From positions 1 to 39,547 of the forward strand of contig CALIIC010000166.1 of NCBI GenBank assembly GCA_938020445.1: a stretch of 39,547 nucleotides of DNA, read 5' to 3'. Below are positions 9,501-18,211 of this stretch, one piece after another. The position numbers were made by a program, and so were the translations under genes. How positions within the stretch are numbered: position 1 is the stretch's first letter; every line of letters starts with the position of its first letter. This DNA comes from an uncultured Flavobacteriaceae bacterium (GTDB taxonomy: Bacteria > Bacteroidota > Bacteroidia > Flavobacteriales > Flavobacteriaceae). The notes beneath the pieces were generated by a model, which had not been told where the DNA came from, did no database searches, and worked only from the letters and a program-made list of their open reading frames with translations.

Positions 9501-12500
9501 CGCCTACCCTTACTTCTGCTGAAACCGTATCGAACACCGCTTGCGGTGCTGATGGTACCGGTTCTGTTGAATTGGCGGGTCAGGGGGGTACACCACCGTT
9601 CCTATATAGTTTTGATGGTAGTGCGTTTACTACCAAAACCTTGTATACAGGATTGGATGCCACAACGTATAACTATTCGATCACCGACGCCTTAGGATGT
9701 CAAATTGATCAAACCGTCACCATTGGTGCTGAAGATGCTATCACAGCAGATGTAACTCATACTGATATTACATGCGACCCTGTTGCCGGGGGAACACAAT
9801 GGGGGAATACCAATATTAATAATGTTCAGAATGCCTCTGGATTAATTACTATTGAGTTGGTACGGGTCCGAAATGAAGCCGATTACTTAGCTACAGGATG
9901 GTCTAGGGTATATCGAAGACGAGAGAATATAGACATGTCTACAAGACCTGCCGGATGGAACGAACGCATGTATTGGCCACAGTGGTTTTTTGTGCGCGTT
10001 ACAGATGAACGCGGTTGCACATACGAATCGGATTTCTATAAAATTGATCAGCCGCCATTGCCTTGGTTCCAAAAGAATCAGGCAGACTTAGATCAAACCT
10101 GTGCCAATGGTGCCACTTTTGAAATAGAAGTAGGTGCTGATCCAGGAGACGCATCTACCCTACCTGGAGAAGAATTGGTAGGGCCTTTTGAATACCGTAT
10201 TTGGCCTTATGACCCTGATACGCCTCCAGCATGGAGAAGCTTTGAAAATGTCGCCGATAATGAGGCATTTGGTGAAGATGCAGATACCAATGGTATTGAG
10301 CGGGATTTACGGGTCAGCGGACTTCTCTTCGGTGTCAACTATGGGGTCGTAATAAGAGATCTAAATACCGGATGTCAGCGATGGAGAGGTTTAGGACAAG
10401 TGGCCGCCCCTTCAGATGATACTACTTTTGATGTCGTTTCTACCTATCAAGGAAAAATCTGTAGAGAGAACAATGATGGGGAAGTACGGTTTACCATCAC
10501 AGGTGCCGGCGATAACAATGGCGACGGTACGCAAACGGTGACTTGGAGGATATACAATGCGCATCGTCCTACCAATACGGTTTTTCATCAAAACGGTACA
10601 GCTACCGATGGTGGCGCTGGCGGCGATATTATTGTAAATGCCAATGGCCTAAGAGGGGGGTGGTATGTTGTAGAAGTCACTTCTGAATCTGGATGTAAAT
10701 CAGGTAACAGATTCCCGATATACACTCCTAAAAAGTTCACATTGGAGCTCGACCAAAATGTGCCTGCTACCTGTAATATAGGTTCGCAAATATCAGTAAA
10801 AGCCATTGGAGGTTGGGATGATGAAACCTATTTTAACCGCAGAAACAAATTGTACCAGAACTGGCATCCATATGAATATGCCTTTGTTTTAAATGGAACA
10901 GATCCAAATACGCTGCCGGCATCCGAATGGCAGTCAGAATCGAACAAAGAAATAACTCCTACCGCATATGATGGAACGAACAATATATATCAGGTGTATG
11001 TACGAGATGGTGCGGGTTGTGTAAAAGGATTAGGATCACCAATCACTTTAACCAAAGACCCCGAACCTCAGATCACCGCTATCGATGTAACCAATAGATG
11101 TACGTCTACCAATGAAATATATAATGTGGTAGCGACCATAGTAGATGGTAAAGGAGCCAACGTATATATATGGGATGGTGAATTGACGACCACGGCTACC
11201 AAAAACCTTGGCCCTGGAACACATACCTTGGTAGTGCGCGATGAAAACGGTTGTACTGCCACAGAGAGTATTTTTATCTACCCACAAATGGTGAGCAAGG
11301 CCAACATTACACAAGTAGAGCAATGTAGCCCAGCCAATAGTGGCGAAGTAACGATTGAAGTTTATGGCGGATCACTTGACTATACCTTTGTTCGTACAGA
11401 CAATTCCGAAACCAACACTACAGGTATTTTTACTGGCCTTACACATTCTACTACCTACAACTTTACCGTTACGGACAATCAATCAGGGTGTCCTGTTCAG
11501 AATGTATCGGCAACCTTGGATGCTCCAGTAGCGCCAGATTTTCAGATACAAACACCTATTCAACATGTAAGTTGTAACGGAGCGAACGATGGTCAAATCA
11601 TTGTAGAACAAACCCCTTCGGTAGATAACTTAGATGTTACTTACACCTATAGTATAGATGGTAACCCATATCAGGCCTCAAATGTTTTTGACAATTTAGC
11701 CGCTGGCCCACATATAATTACCGTGCGCTCATCCAAGAATTGTATCCAAACATTACCTACACAGACCATAACACAACCTAAGGTATTGCAATTGGCAACT
11801 CCGACGGTTTCGGCATTTGCTTGTAATGCGGACAATACCTACGGAATGGCGACTATTGCAACTTCCATTTTAGATGGTGCCGGCGATGTTACGGGCACTG
11901 CCCCTCACTTATATAGTTTTAACGGAAGTAGTTTTAGCAGTGCCGATACTTTTGATACTCCTTTCACTGATGCGATACAAACGATTACCATTGATGTGGT
12001 CGATGCAAACAACTGTACCGACCAGATTACGGTAAACATTCCAGCAGCTACAAAAGTAACAGCCACTATCAGCGAAACACAAACAATGACCTGTGTTGAC
12101 GACGCAATTATTGAAGTGATCGGAGCCAATGGTACGGGAACTGCAAACTATGAGACTAGAGAACTTCCTTCAGGGAATTTGATCAATGGTACTGGAACCG
12201 GAGTTATTACCATCCCAGCCGGGAATCCTGGAACCTATGTGTATGAGCTTACCGACACGACCACAGGTTGTACGGCGCAAGTAACCCATACCATCGCCCC
12301 TTTTGATACCTTGGAAGCAACTGCTACCAAAGTAGACGATATTACGTGTTTTGGAGAGTCGAACGGAGCGCTAACTTTCGAAGTGACCGGTTCGGCCAGC
12401 GGCTTTACGTATGAGGTGATCAATGCCGCTACAAGTACTGCTTATATTACATCAACCCCTGGCACTGGAACAGCGGCCATCCCGGTGAATACGTTGCCGG

Positions 12501-14869
12501 CAGGTACTTTTTACGTGGTAGTTACTGATAATGATACTGGTTGTACCGAAGAAACAGAGCATATCTCAATACAATCACCGGCATTTACCCTAGACTTTAC
12601 GTGGAATCGCACACAGGACCTAAGTTGTAACCCTGGAGACGATGCCCAGGTTACCGCTACTCCTGAAGGCGGATGGGGTACGTATGAGTTTCAATTGGTT
12701 GATCCTGCAAATCCTGGAACGCCGATTCAAAATTTTGATGCCAACAATATATTTAGTGGTCTTACCTCAGGTATTAACTATGAACTTACCCTGCGCGACG
12801 CGCAAGGCTGTAACAATGTTACCAAAGTGGTTACTATCCCTCAAATTGATGTTATTACCCTGGTTCAAGATGTGGTCAGTGACCCCAATTGTCCGGAAGC
12901 ATTTGATGGGAGCATTAGTGTAATTGCTTCAAGAGCCAATGGCCCTTCGAACTACGCGTTTGTTCTAACAACAATTAATGCTGACGGATCTCGTGTATCG
13001 AGTGTACCTCAAAATGGAAACCTGTTCAATAACTTGCCGCAGGGGAACTATGAAGTAACGGTTTCCGATGGTAGAGGCTGTGATAATACAATTGCGTTAA
13101 GCCTAACAGATCCGACCGAAGTAACCATTGATGCATTCATAAGCGCCGAACCAACATGTGCACCAAACAGTGGTGAAATAACACTGCTAGCTGCCGGTGG
13201 AGGTTCTGGAACCTATGAATATAGCATGACATCACCAACTGCCGGAGCTTGGCAGACCAATCCGGTGTATTCAAATCTTGCTCCCGGTACGTATACTTTC
13301 TTAGCAAGAGACGCAGATCCTCTAAGACTATGTGAATCTCCTATTTCAGTTACCAGAACTATCAATTTGGTGGAACCGGTCGAAGTTACCGTAGATGATT
13401 CGAATACGACCATCAACTGTTTTGGAGAAACAGATGCTGCATTGGTAGCAACTGCCACCAAAGGCGTAGGAGGGTATCAATATCAATTAGAATTGAATGG
13501 TACCTTACAGGGCACCGCCCAAGACTCCGGAATTTTCGAGAATCTAGGACAGGGTAGCTACCGAATTTTAGTAACTAGCACCATTGCAGCCGATTGTACT
13601 ATTTATTCGGACGTGATTGCGATAAGCGAACCCCCATTGTTAGAAGCTACTCAGGGACCCGTTACCAATGTAACCTGTTTTGGGGAAGACGATGGTAGCA
13701 TTGAGGTGAACGTTACCGGTGGTGAAGGGCCTTATAGCTATACAATATCTTCAGCACCTCAAAAGTCTGTGGATAGCAATGTATTCGAAAACCTACCTGG
13801 TGGGGATTATACGGTAATTGTACAAGATCAGAATGGTTGTGAAGTAGTACTTAGCGGCATTCAAGTAATCGCCCCTACAGCCGAATTGGCGGCAACCGTT
13901 ACCAGAGTAGAAGATGAGGAATGTTCTACCGATGACAATGGAATCATAGAACTTGAAATATCTGGAGGTACGGCCCCTTATTCGTTCAGTATAGGTGATC
14001 CAAACGGATCATATACGACACTGGCAAGTACTACACTTGTTATGGATAACCTAGATGGTGCATTCTATGAAATCTACATTCGAGATGCAAATGGCTGTAA
14101 CATTCCTGTATTGCAAGAAGTAAGGGTGGGGGTAGACCTAACGGCAACCCATGAAACGGAGTATGAATGTAGAGACGGGCAACCTTATAGCGTTACTACC
14201 GTAGCGTTGGTAGACACCACTGTAGAAAACTATTACTTTGTGCTAGATGCCGCGGATCCAAATATGCCAACCTTGTCCGATACTACTCAAGACAGCGGTG
14301 TATTCGAAAATTTAAGTCCAGGTATGCATACCATCAGCATTGTACACCAAGGTGGTTGTATCGAAATAATCAACGATTTGGAAATCGATGCTCCCCAGCT
14401 CCTAACGCTTACGCAACAGGCTGGAAATATCAATGAAATTTTGGTTGAAGCAACAGGAGGCGATGGCAGTTATACATACTATTTTGAGGGGATGCCCCAA
14501 AGTTCTGGCTCGTACTATATTATTCGCGACGGTACCTACACAGTTCGTGTAGTCGATGGCAAAGGTTGTGAAGATGCCATTCAAATAACCATGGAGTTCA
14601 TTGATATTGAAATACCCAACTTCTTTACCCCTAACAACGATGGGGACAATGATATCTGGGTCATCAAAAATGCCTCAGGATACCAGAATTTGACCGTACA
14701 ACTATTCGACAGATACGGAAGAACCCTCAAACAATTTGTTCGTGAAGGGGAGTGGGACGGCACGTATTCGGGAGAACAACTTCCTGCCGGAGATTACTGG
14801 TACATCATTAAACTAAATGGTGAACGCGATGACCGCGAATTTATGGGCCATTTCTCTATCTATAGATAA
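6554..14869 (+). CDS. Giant SprB-like repeat protein with T9SS type-B C-terminal domain
   Basis: A 2771-residue surface protein. Residues 1-36 form a basic-then-hydrophobic export signal. Residues about 40-170 are a cysteine-containing head region. From about 170 to 2675 come some 29 tandem beta-sandwich modules of the SprB repeat type, each opening with a cysteine (NVTCFGEDDGSIEVNVTGG is typical) and closing with YTVxVxDxxGC. Residues 2687-2771 (IPNFFTPNNDGDNDIW onward) are the gliding-motility-associated CHU_C domain, a T9SS type-B sorting signal. In Flavobacterium johnsoniae SprB, a protein of this build is moved along the cell as the gliding adhesin; here the role could be gliding, attachment or biofilm formation. 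It is shorter than SprB (about 6500 residues). No SprF/PorP-like partner lies next to it; xth follows on the other strand. The frame is intact throughout. Confidence 0.92.
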   Translation: MTFSKESLRFKKAATLFLLALTVTSLFGYVIPLAFTTSEEEPKETLTTVLPGIHPLDGISDGTVICGNDGSTLHEIYLCGASDERLLNTNISNLKQIVWARLQEGSCTAAATNCANTAPSCVWNQVGTNTQYNVVEGGEYRIVVQYNDNTSERFFFNVYENGLNPTSVISNIDCGAPGSITINNVPSNYEFSINNGGSWQASNVFSITSVNSYDIRIRRTDGNEGCTFELNDLLVNNNSIDASATVLPITCNTSKGGIEVAINNASSSYIYKLSLGGSLVSSSGPVTAATHTFADLDAGVYDIEITLAGASTCTWNGSATVANFQNIQPIVVVTKNIDCSDGIITVTQSGGTAPYQYSTDGGTNYTPFDSGNQTTIVASSAGSYTVTVKDANDCEVSANAVNVIAEPEITYTVNPRDISCNGTDDGSVTVDVTNTQGYSITYSIDGGGNFQTSNVFSNLASGSYTVIIRKEKAGGSCDITASSVDVNPSPAFTASAAVTQEIDCTTGSATLSGTVTTGGTAPFQYSLNGVDFQAASDFTGLGAGNYTITVKDANNCIATAAQTVAAGSNPSNITFTKSNIDCATGEADVQLTVDGGAAPFTYSITAPTSFTAPGDTFNALTPGTYTFEVTANDGCKIVRTYTLGNATSFSSNVQVKNNVSCAATGTADGSLEITVTDFDTSFDIVVEDGTGSPTAFSVSGATSSPVTIASLPADNYTIRINDQAGPCQQVATVTVAAPATALTIDSFNVGNMNCGTPGSVTIEASGGWGSYTYSVVQPNGTPTPIQSNKTITGLDQAGTHTIIVSDVNGCVENTQTFDLADQGGPTSIVDATASNYCYSAATLGELKIDISDGVAPYFYTLNNGTPLPITGGTFTLTNLTPDDYIVKVIGGNGCETIVADTKIAGQLFATPQITKPLGCGATPDAIIQVTPQEGYAPYTYRVNGDPTPITVPYSTTTAGIYTFEVTDDKGCVFTTDPVEVIVAPTLTSAETVSNTACGADGTGSVELAGQGGTPPFLYSFDGSAFTTKTLYTGLDATTYNYSITDALGCQIDQTVTIGAEDAITADVTHTDITCDPVAGGTQWGNTNINNVQNASGLITIELVRVRNEADYLATGWSRVYRRRENIDMSTRPAGWNERMYWPQWFFVRVTDERGCTYESDFYKIDQPPLPWFQKNQADLDQTCANGATFEIEVGADPGDASTLPGEELVGPFEYRIWPYDPDTPPAWRSFENVADNEAFGEDADTNGIERDLRVSGLLFGVNYGVVIRDLNTGCQRWRGLGQVAAPSDDTTFDVVSTYQGKICRENNDGEVRFTITGAGDNNGDGTQTVTWRIYNAHRPTNTVFHQNGTATDGGAGGDIIVNANGLRGGWYVVEVTSESGCKSGNRFPIYTPKKFTLELDQNVPATCNIGSQISVKAIGGWDDETYFNRRNKLYQNWHPYEYAFVLNGTDPNTLPASEWQSESNKEITPTAYDGTNNIYQVYVRDGAGCVKGLGSPITLTKDPEPQITAIDVTNRCTSTNEIYNVVATIVDGKGANVYIWDGELTTTATKNLGPGTHTLVVRDENGCTATESIFIYPQMVSKANITQVEQCSPANSGEVTIEVYGGSLDYTFVRTDNSETNTTGIFTGLTHSTTYNFTVTDNQSGCPVQNVSATLDAPVAPDFQIQTPIQHVSCNGANDGQIIVEQTPSVDNLDVTYTYSIDGNPYQASNVFDNLAAGPHIITVRSSKNCIQTLPTQTITQPKVLQLATPTVSAFACNADNTYGMATIATSILDGAGDVTGTAPHLYSFNGSSFSSADTFDTPFTDAIQTITIDVVDANNCTDQITVNIPAATKVTATISETQTMTCVDDAIIEVIGANGTGTANYETRELPSGNLINGTGTGVITIPAGNPGTYVYELTDTTTGCTAQVTHTIAPFDTLEATATKVDDITCFGESNGALTFEVTGSASGFTYEVINAATSTAYITSTPGTGTAAIPVNTLPAGTFYVVVTDNDTGCTEETEHISIQSPAFTLDFTWNRTQDLSCNPGDDAQVTATPEGGWGTYEFQLVDPANPGTPIQNFDANNIFSGLTSGINYELTLRDAQGCNNVTKVVTIPQIDVITLVQDVVSDPNCPEAFDGSISVIASRANGPSNYAFVLTTINADGSRVSSVPQNGNLFNNLPQGNYEVTVSDGRGCDNTIALSLTDPTEVTIDAFISAEPTCAPNSGEITLLAAGGGSGTYEYSMTSPTAGAWQTNPVYSNLAPGTYTFLARDADPLRLCESPISVTRTINLVEPVEVTVDDSNTTINCFGETDAALVATATKGVGGYQYQLELNGTLQGTAQDSGIFENLGQGSYRILVTSTIAADCTIYSDVIAISEPPLLEATQGPVTNVTCFGEDDGSIEVNVTGGEGPYSYTISSAPQKSVDSNVFENLPGGDYTVIVQDQNGCEVVLSGIQVIAPTAELAATVTRVEDEECSTDDNGIIELEISGGTAPYSFSIGDPNGSYTTLASTTLVMDNLDGAFYEIYIRDANGCNIPVLQEVRVGVDLTATHETEYECRDGQPYSVTTVALVDTTVENYYFVLDAADPNMPTLSDTTQDSGVFENLSPGMHTISIVHQGGCIEIINDLEIDAPQLLTLTQQAGNINEILVEATGGDGSYTYYFEGMPQSSGSYYIIRDGTYTVRVVDGKGCEDAIQITMEFIDIEIPNFFTPNNDGDNDIWVIKNASGYQNLTVQLFDRYGRTLKQFVREGEWDGTYSGEQLPAGDYWYIIKLNGERDDREFMGHFSIYR
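7064..14575 (+). repeat. Array of about 29 diverged SprB-type protein modules
   Basis: Counted by eye from the paired cysteines, the translated region holds 29 modules, mostly of 55-75 residues, the first with its opening Cys at residue 174 and the last ending at Cys2672. Common elements are an early Cys, GGxxPYxYS, a central FxNLxxGxYT, and a final GC. Modules 12-15 (residues 1074-1489) are enlarged to about 95-105 residues. The last module lacks its opening cysteine. DNA identity between modules is low, so this is an old array and not a recent expansion. Confidence 0.85.
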
Positions 14870-14886
14870 CATTCAATACAACTAAC

Positions 14887-14920
14887 AAAAAAATACCGCA
14901 TCTAGATGCGGTATTTTTTT
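14887..14920. terminator. Bidirectional intrinsic terminator between the giant gene and xth
   Basis: Perfect hairpin with arms TACCGCAT (14894-14901) and ATGCGGTA (14906-14913) around the loop CTAG, flanked by seven A on the left and seven T on the right. The symmetry lets it end transcription from both convergent genes: the giant gene stops 17 bases to its left and xth stops 21 bases to its right. Confidence 0.93.
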
Positions 14921-14941
14921 GTATATATTCAAGGTAGTTCG

Positions 14942-15706
14942 TTAAGAAGTAATCTCTACCAATATAGGGCAATGATCACTGTGTTTGGCTTCCGATAAAA
15001 TTACGGATCGTGCCAATCGACCCCTCAAAGGCTCGCTAACCATGGCATAATCAAGACGCCATCCTTTGTTGTTGTTTCGTGCATTGGCGCGGTAGCTCCA
15101 CCAAGTGTAATTATCAGGTTCTTTATTAAAGTGCCGAAAACTATCAATGAATCCACTTTTCATTAAGTTCCCGATCCATTCACGTTCAACGGGTAAAAAG
15201 CCAGAAACATTTTTATTTCGAACCGGGTCATGAATATCAATGGCTTCATGACATATATTGTAATCTCCCAACACGACCAGGTTTGGTTTTTCCTTTCTTA
15301 AATCATTGAAATAGCTTTGAATTTCTGCCATATAGTTTAACTTGAAATCCAATCGCGCCATATTGGTACCCGATGGTAAATACATACTCATGATCGAGAG
15401 GTCACCAAAATCTGCGCGCAAGTTTCTCCCTTCAAAATCCATGGTCTCGATACCGGTTCCAAATTCGATATGATCGGGCTTGGTTTTCGACAGAATCGCA
15501 ACACCACTGTACCCCTTCTTTTGTGCACTATACCAGTAGGTATGTGCATAACCAGCCGCCTCAAAAACCGTAAGATCTAATTGATCTTCTTGTGCCTTTA
15601 TTTCCTGTAAACAAATGACATCGGGATTTACAGATTGCAACCACTCAATAAAGCCTTTTTTTAATGCGGCGCGAATACCGTTTACATTGTAGGATACTAT
15701 TTTCAT
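14942..15706 (-). CDS. xth: Exodeoxyribonuclease III
   Basis: Cytoplasmic base-excision-repair enzyme that cuts the backbone at abasic sites and degrades one strand from 3' ends. The 254 residues are typical of the ExoIII/AP-endonuclease family. Motifs in order are MKIVSYNVNGIRAA (metal-binding Asn), CLQEIKAQ (catalytic Glu near residue 34), YSGVAILSK, the LGDYNICH segment with paired Asp and Asn, WRLDYAMVS, and the terminal SDHCPI with the catalytic His. It shares the EEP fold with the exported enzyme at 35764-36858 but has no signal peptide. The ATG at 15706 fits the family start. It is transcribed alone toward the shared terminator. Confidence 0.96.
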   Translation of the reverse strand: MKIVSYNVNGIRAALKKGFIEWLQSVNPDVICLQEIKAQEDQLDLTVFEAAGYAHTYWYSAQKKGYSGVAILSKTKPDHIEFGTGIETMDFEGRNLRADFGDLSIMSMYLPSGTNMARLDFKLNYMAEIQSYFNDLRKEKPNLVVLGDYNICHEAIDIHDPVRNKNVSGFLPVEREWIGNLMKSGFIDSFRHFNKEPDNYTWWSYRANARNNNKGWRLDYAMVSEPLRGRLARSVILSEAKHSDHCPILVEITS

Positions 15707-15828
15707 TGTCCTTTTTCTTTTTAGCTAAAATAGCCAAAACTCAACGATGTAGAAAGTACTTCTCCGATATAAAAAGAATCGGTGGGATTCCGATTTTAAA
15801 TCTTATTTTTAGCAACTAAAAAATAGTA

Positions 15829-17907
15829 ATGAAAGGCATTTTTCTACGGTGCATCCTCTTTTTCTTTTCAATCGGCCTCGCATCACAAGACACCATTACA
15901 ATAGATAGTATTACCCAGCTAGATGAGGTTATTTTACTGGACGCTCTTAAGAAACAGAATGCCACAGGAATTGTATCATCTTCCGTCATAGCGGCGAAAG
16001 TATTTCAGAATGCCAGCCCTGTTTCCATTGTTCCCGCTATGAACCAAATACCGGGTGTGTATGTATTCTCCGGCGCCTTAAACACCAATCGTATTACTAT
16101 TAGGGGAGTCGGTGCACGTACACTTTTCGGAACCAACAAACTTAGACTATATTACAACGATATTCCAGTTACAGATGGTTCCGGCATTTCTACCATTGAA
16201 GCGTTCGATCTCGAAAACCTACGTCAGATAGAAGTGGTAAAAGGCCCCAAAGCGACCGCATTCGGAACCAATCTAGGCGGTGCCATTATTTTAACCCCAA
16301 AGGAGGCGTTGGGCGTGTCTACTAATTTTGCAAACAACTTCACCATCGGGTCTTTTGGATTGTTAAAGAACAACCTTTCTTTCAATCACTACGATGGCAA
16401 AGTACGTTTGGGGGTTCAATATGGGCATACGGAAACCGATGGGTACCGGCAGAACAGTAATTTTAAACGAGATGGGTTGTTGTTGAACTTTACCTACGAT
16501 TATTCTACCAACAATAGGATAAGTCTGCTATTGAACCACATTGATTACACGGCTCAAATACCGAGTTCCCTTGGTGCTACGGCCTTTGCCGAAGATCCAA
16601 GCCAAGCAACTTTTACATGGCGGGTTTCCCAAGGTTTTGAAGATAATAGATACACATTGGTAGGACTCAATCATCGGCACACCTTCAATGAAAAGTTACA
16701 AAATTCGACTAGTATTTTTTATACCTATCTAGATCATTACGAGGCACGACCCTTCGGAATTTTAGATGAGTTTACAAACGGATACGGTGCACGTACGCGG
16801 TTCTTGGGGAACTTTGATTTTTCAGAAGTAAAAGTGCAATACACCTTTGGTGGGGAGCTCTATCGGGATGTGTATGTATGGGACGAGTTCAGAAACTTGT
16901 ATCAGGACAACAACGGAAATGGGAGTTTACAAGGCGCTAAATTTGCCGATAACAAAGAATTTAGAAACCAGCTGAACGCATTCGGGACTTTCTTAATCCC
17001 TTTTTCCGATGCCTTTTCAGCACAATTTGGGGTCAACCTTAATAAAACAAGGTATGACTATCGAGATCTATTTAATACAGGAGTTGAAAATCGCAGTGCG
17101 GAGCGCAATTTTAAGGCCATTGTATTGCCCAGTTTGAATCTTAGTTATTTGGTTCAAAATCATGAGGTATACGCAAACCTTAGTCGCGGGTTTTCAAACC
17201 CTACTCTTGAACAATCTTTGACCCCAGATGGGGTAGTGAATCCCGATATCGCTCAAGAAACTGGGATGAACTATGAACTTGGAACCAAATTGAAACTAGA
17301 TCGTGAGCGATTTGCCATCGATTTGGCCTTGTATCAAATGAACATACAGAACTTGTTGGTGGAAGAGCGAATTGGTGATGATCAATTTGTAGGGAGAAAT
17401 GCGGGCAAAACTAGGCATCGTGGTTTAGAGGTAGCGGCACGCTATCAGATAGCAATCGGGTCTCGTATTTCGTTGGCACCCTTTATAAACTATACCCTAA
17501 CCGACCATAGCTTTGTAGACTTTGTAGACGGAGATGATGACTTTTCGGGAAACCCGCTCACGGGAGTTCCCAAACATCGAGTCCTCTCCGGGATTCAAAT
17601 GCACTTATTTTCTGATTTCTATCTGAACACCACGCATCAGCATGTGGGGGCTATTCCCTTAACGGATGCAAACAGTCTTTCAAGCGATTCTTTCAATGTT
17701 TTTAATATGCGGATGGGGTATTATAAAAAGCTTTCGGAGAAATTTGCCTTAGGAGTAGACTTCGGCATCAACAATCTATTCGATGTTGTGTATGCACAAT
17801 CGGTATTGATAAACACCCGCGGGTTTGGAGGGAATGAACCTCGGTATTTTTATCCCGGTGATGCGCGTAATTTTTATGGAGGAATCCGGCTAGGGTATCA
17901 ACTTTAA
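15829..17907 (+). CDS. TonB-dependent outer-membrane receptor, FecA-like build
   Basis: Outer-membrane beta-barrel importer of 692 residues. A signal peptide occupies residues 1-19, followed by a TonB-box-like LDEVILLDA at 31-39 that contacts TonB. The plug domain covers about 55-160 (QIPGVYVFSGALNTNRITIRG, with IEVVKGPKATAFGTNLGG at its end). The rest is alternating beta-barrel strands ending in the aromatic-terminated GGIRLGYQL. There is no carboxypeptidase-like N-terminal extension, unlike the receptor at 32910. The plug and barrel resemble ferric-siderophore or ferric-citrate receptors, but the substrate cannot be assigned. No partner lipoprotein is adjacent. A one-mismatch promoter element TATTTTTA lies close upstream. 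Confidence 0.88.
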   Translation: MKGIFLRCILFFFSIGLASQDTITIDSITQLDEVILLDALKKQNATGIVSSSVIAAKVFQNASPVSIVPAMNQIPGVYVFSGALNTNRITIRGVGARTLFGTNKLRLYYNDIPVTDGSGISTIEAFDLENLRQIEVVKGPKATAFGTNLGGAIILTPKEALGVSTNFANNFTIGSFGLLKNNLSFNHYDGKVRLGVQYGHTETDGYRQNSNFKRDGLLLNFTYDYSTNNRISLLLNHIDYTAQIPSSLGATAFAEDPSQATFTWRVSQGFEDNRYTLVGLNHRHTFNEKLQNSTSIFYTYLDHYEARPFGILDEFTNGYGARTRFLGNFDFSEVKVQYTFGGELYRDVYVWDEFRNLYQDNNGNGSLQGAKFADNKEFRNQLNAFGTFLIPFSDAFSAQFGVNLNKTRYDYRDLFNTGVENRSAERNFKAIVLPSLNLSYLVQNHEVYANLSRGFSNPTLEQSLTPDGVVNPDIAQETGMNYELGTKLKLDRERFAIDLALYQMNIQNLLVEERIGDDQFVGRNAGKTRHRGLEVAARYQIAIGSRISLAPFINYTLTDHSFVDFVDGDDDFSGNPLTGVPKHRVLSGIQMHLFSDFYLNTTHQHVGAIPLTDANSLSSDSFNVFNMRMGYYKKLSEKFALGVDFGINNLFDVVYAQSVLINTRGFGGNEPRYFYPGDARNFYGGIRLGYQL

Positions 17908-17920
17908 ACGCCCAAGACTT

Positions 17921-18211
17921 TTATCTCTTTTCAGGAGCGATGCCTTCCCACTTCTTTTTCAAAACCTTAAATTCTTCTGGTTTTATGGGTTTATGAAGAC
18001 GTGTTTCTTGCGCAGGATTTCTGCCCAATTGCCCTTTTGGTCGCACCGGGCGTTTTTCAAACCCACCACCACAATTGGGACATACGTTGTTTAAAATGTC
18101 CGTCACACAGTCCGAACAAAAGGTACATTCATAGGTGCAGATCATTGCATCGGTAGCATCTGGGGCCAAGTCTTTATCACAATTTTCACAACTGGGTCTA
18201 ATTTCTAACAT
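17921..18211 (-). CDS. DUF1272 cysteine-rich protein
   Basis: A 96-residue protein matching DUF1272: MLEIRPSCENCDKDLAPDA followed by further CxxC-type pairs. Cysteines fall at residues 8, 11, 25, 29, 32, 35, 44 and 47, enough for two zinc sites in a compact ribbon fold. The remaining ~48 residues are basic and probably flexible. The biochemical role is unknown. Its start overlaps the end of the PNPOx-family gene by 14 bases, so translation is probably coupled and the two are in one operon. It converges with the TonB receptor, with 13 bases between stops. Confidence 0.88.
   Translation of the reverse strand: MLEIRPSCENCDKDLAPDATDAMICTYECTFCSDCVTDILNNVCPNCGGGFEKRPVRPKGQLGRNPAQETRLHKPIKPEEFKVLKKKWEGIAPEKR

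Noticed and set aside
7064-14575. Repeat array considered as CRISPR or DNA-level tandem repeats
   Set aside because: The periodicity is visible only in the protein; DNA segments are diverged, differ in length and remain in one open frame.
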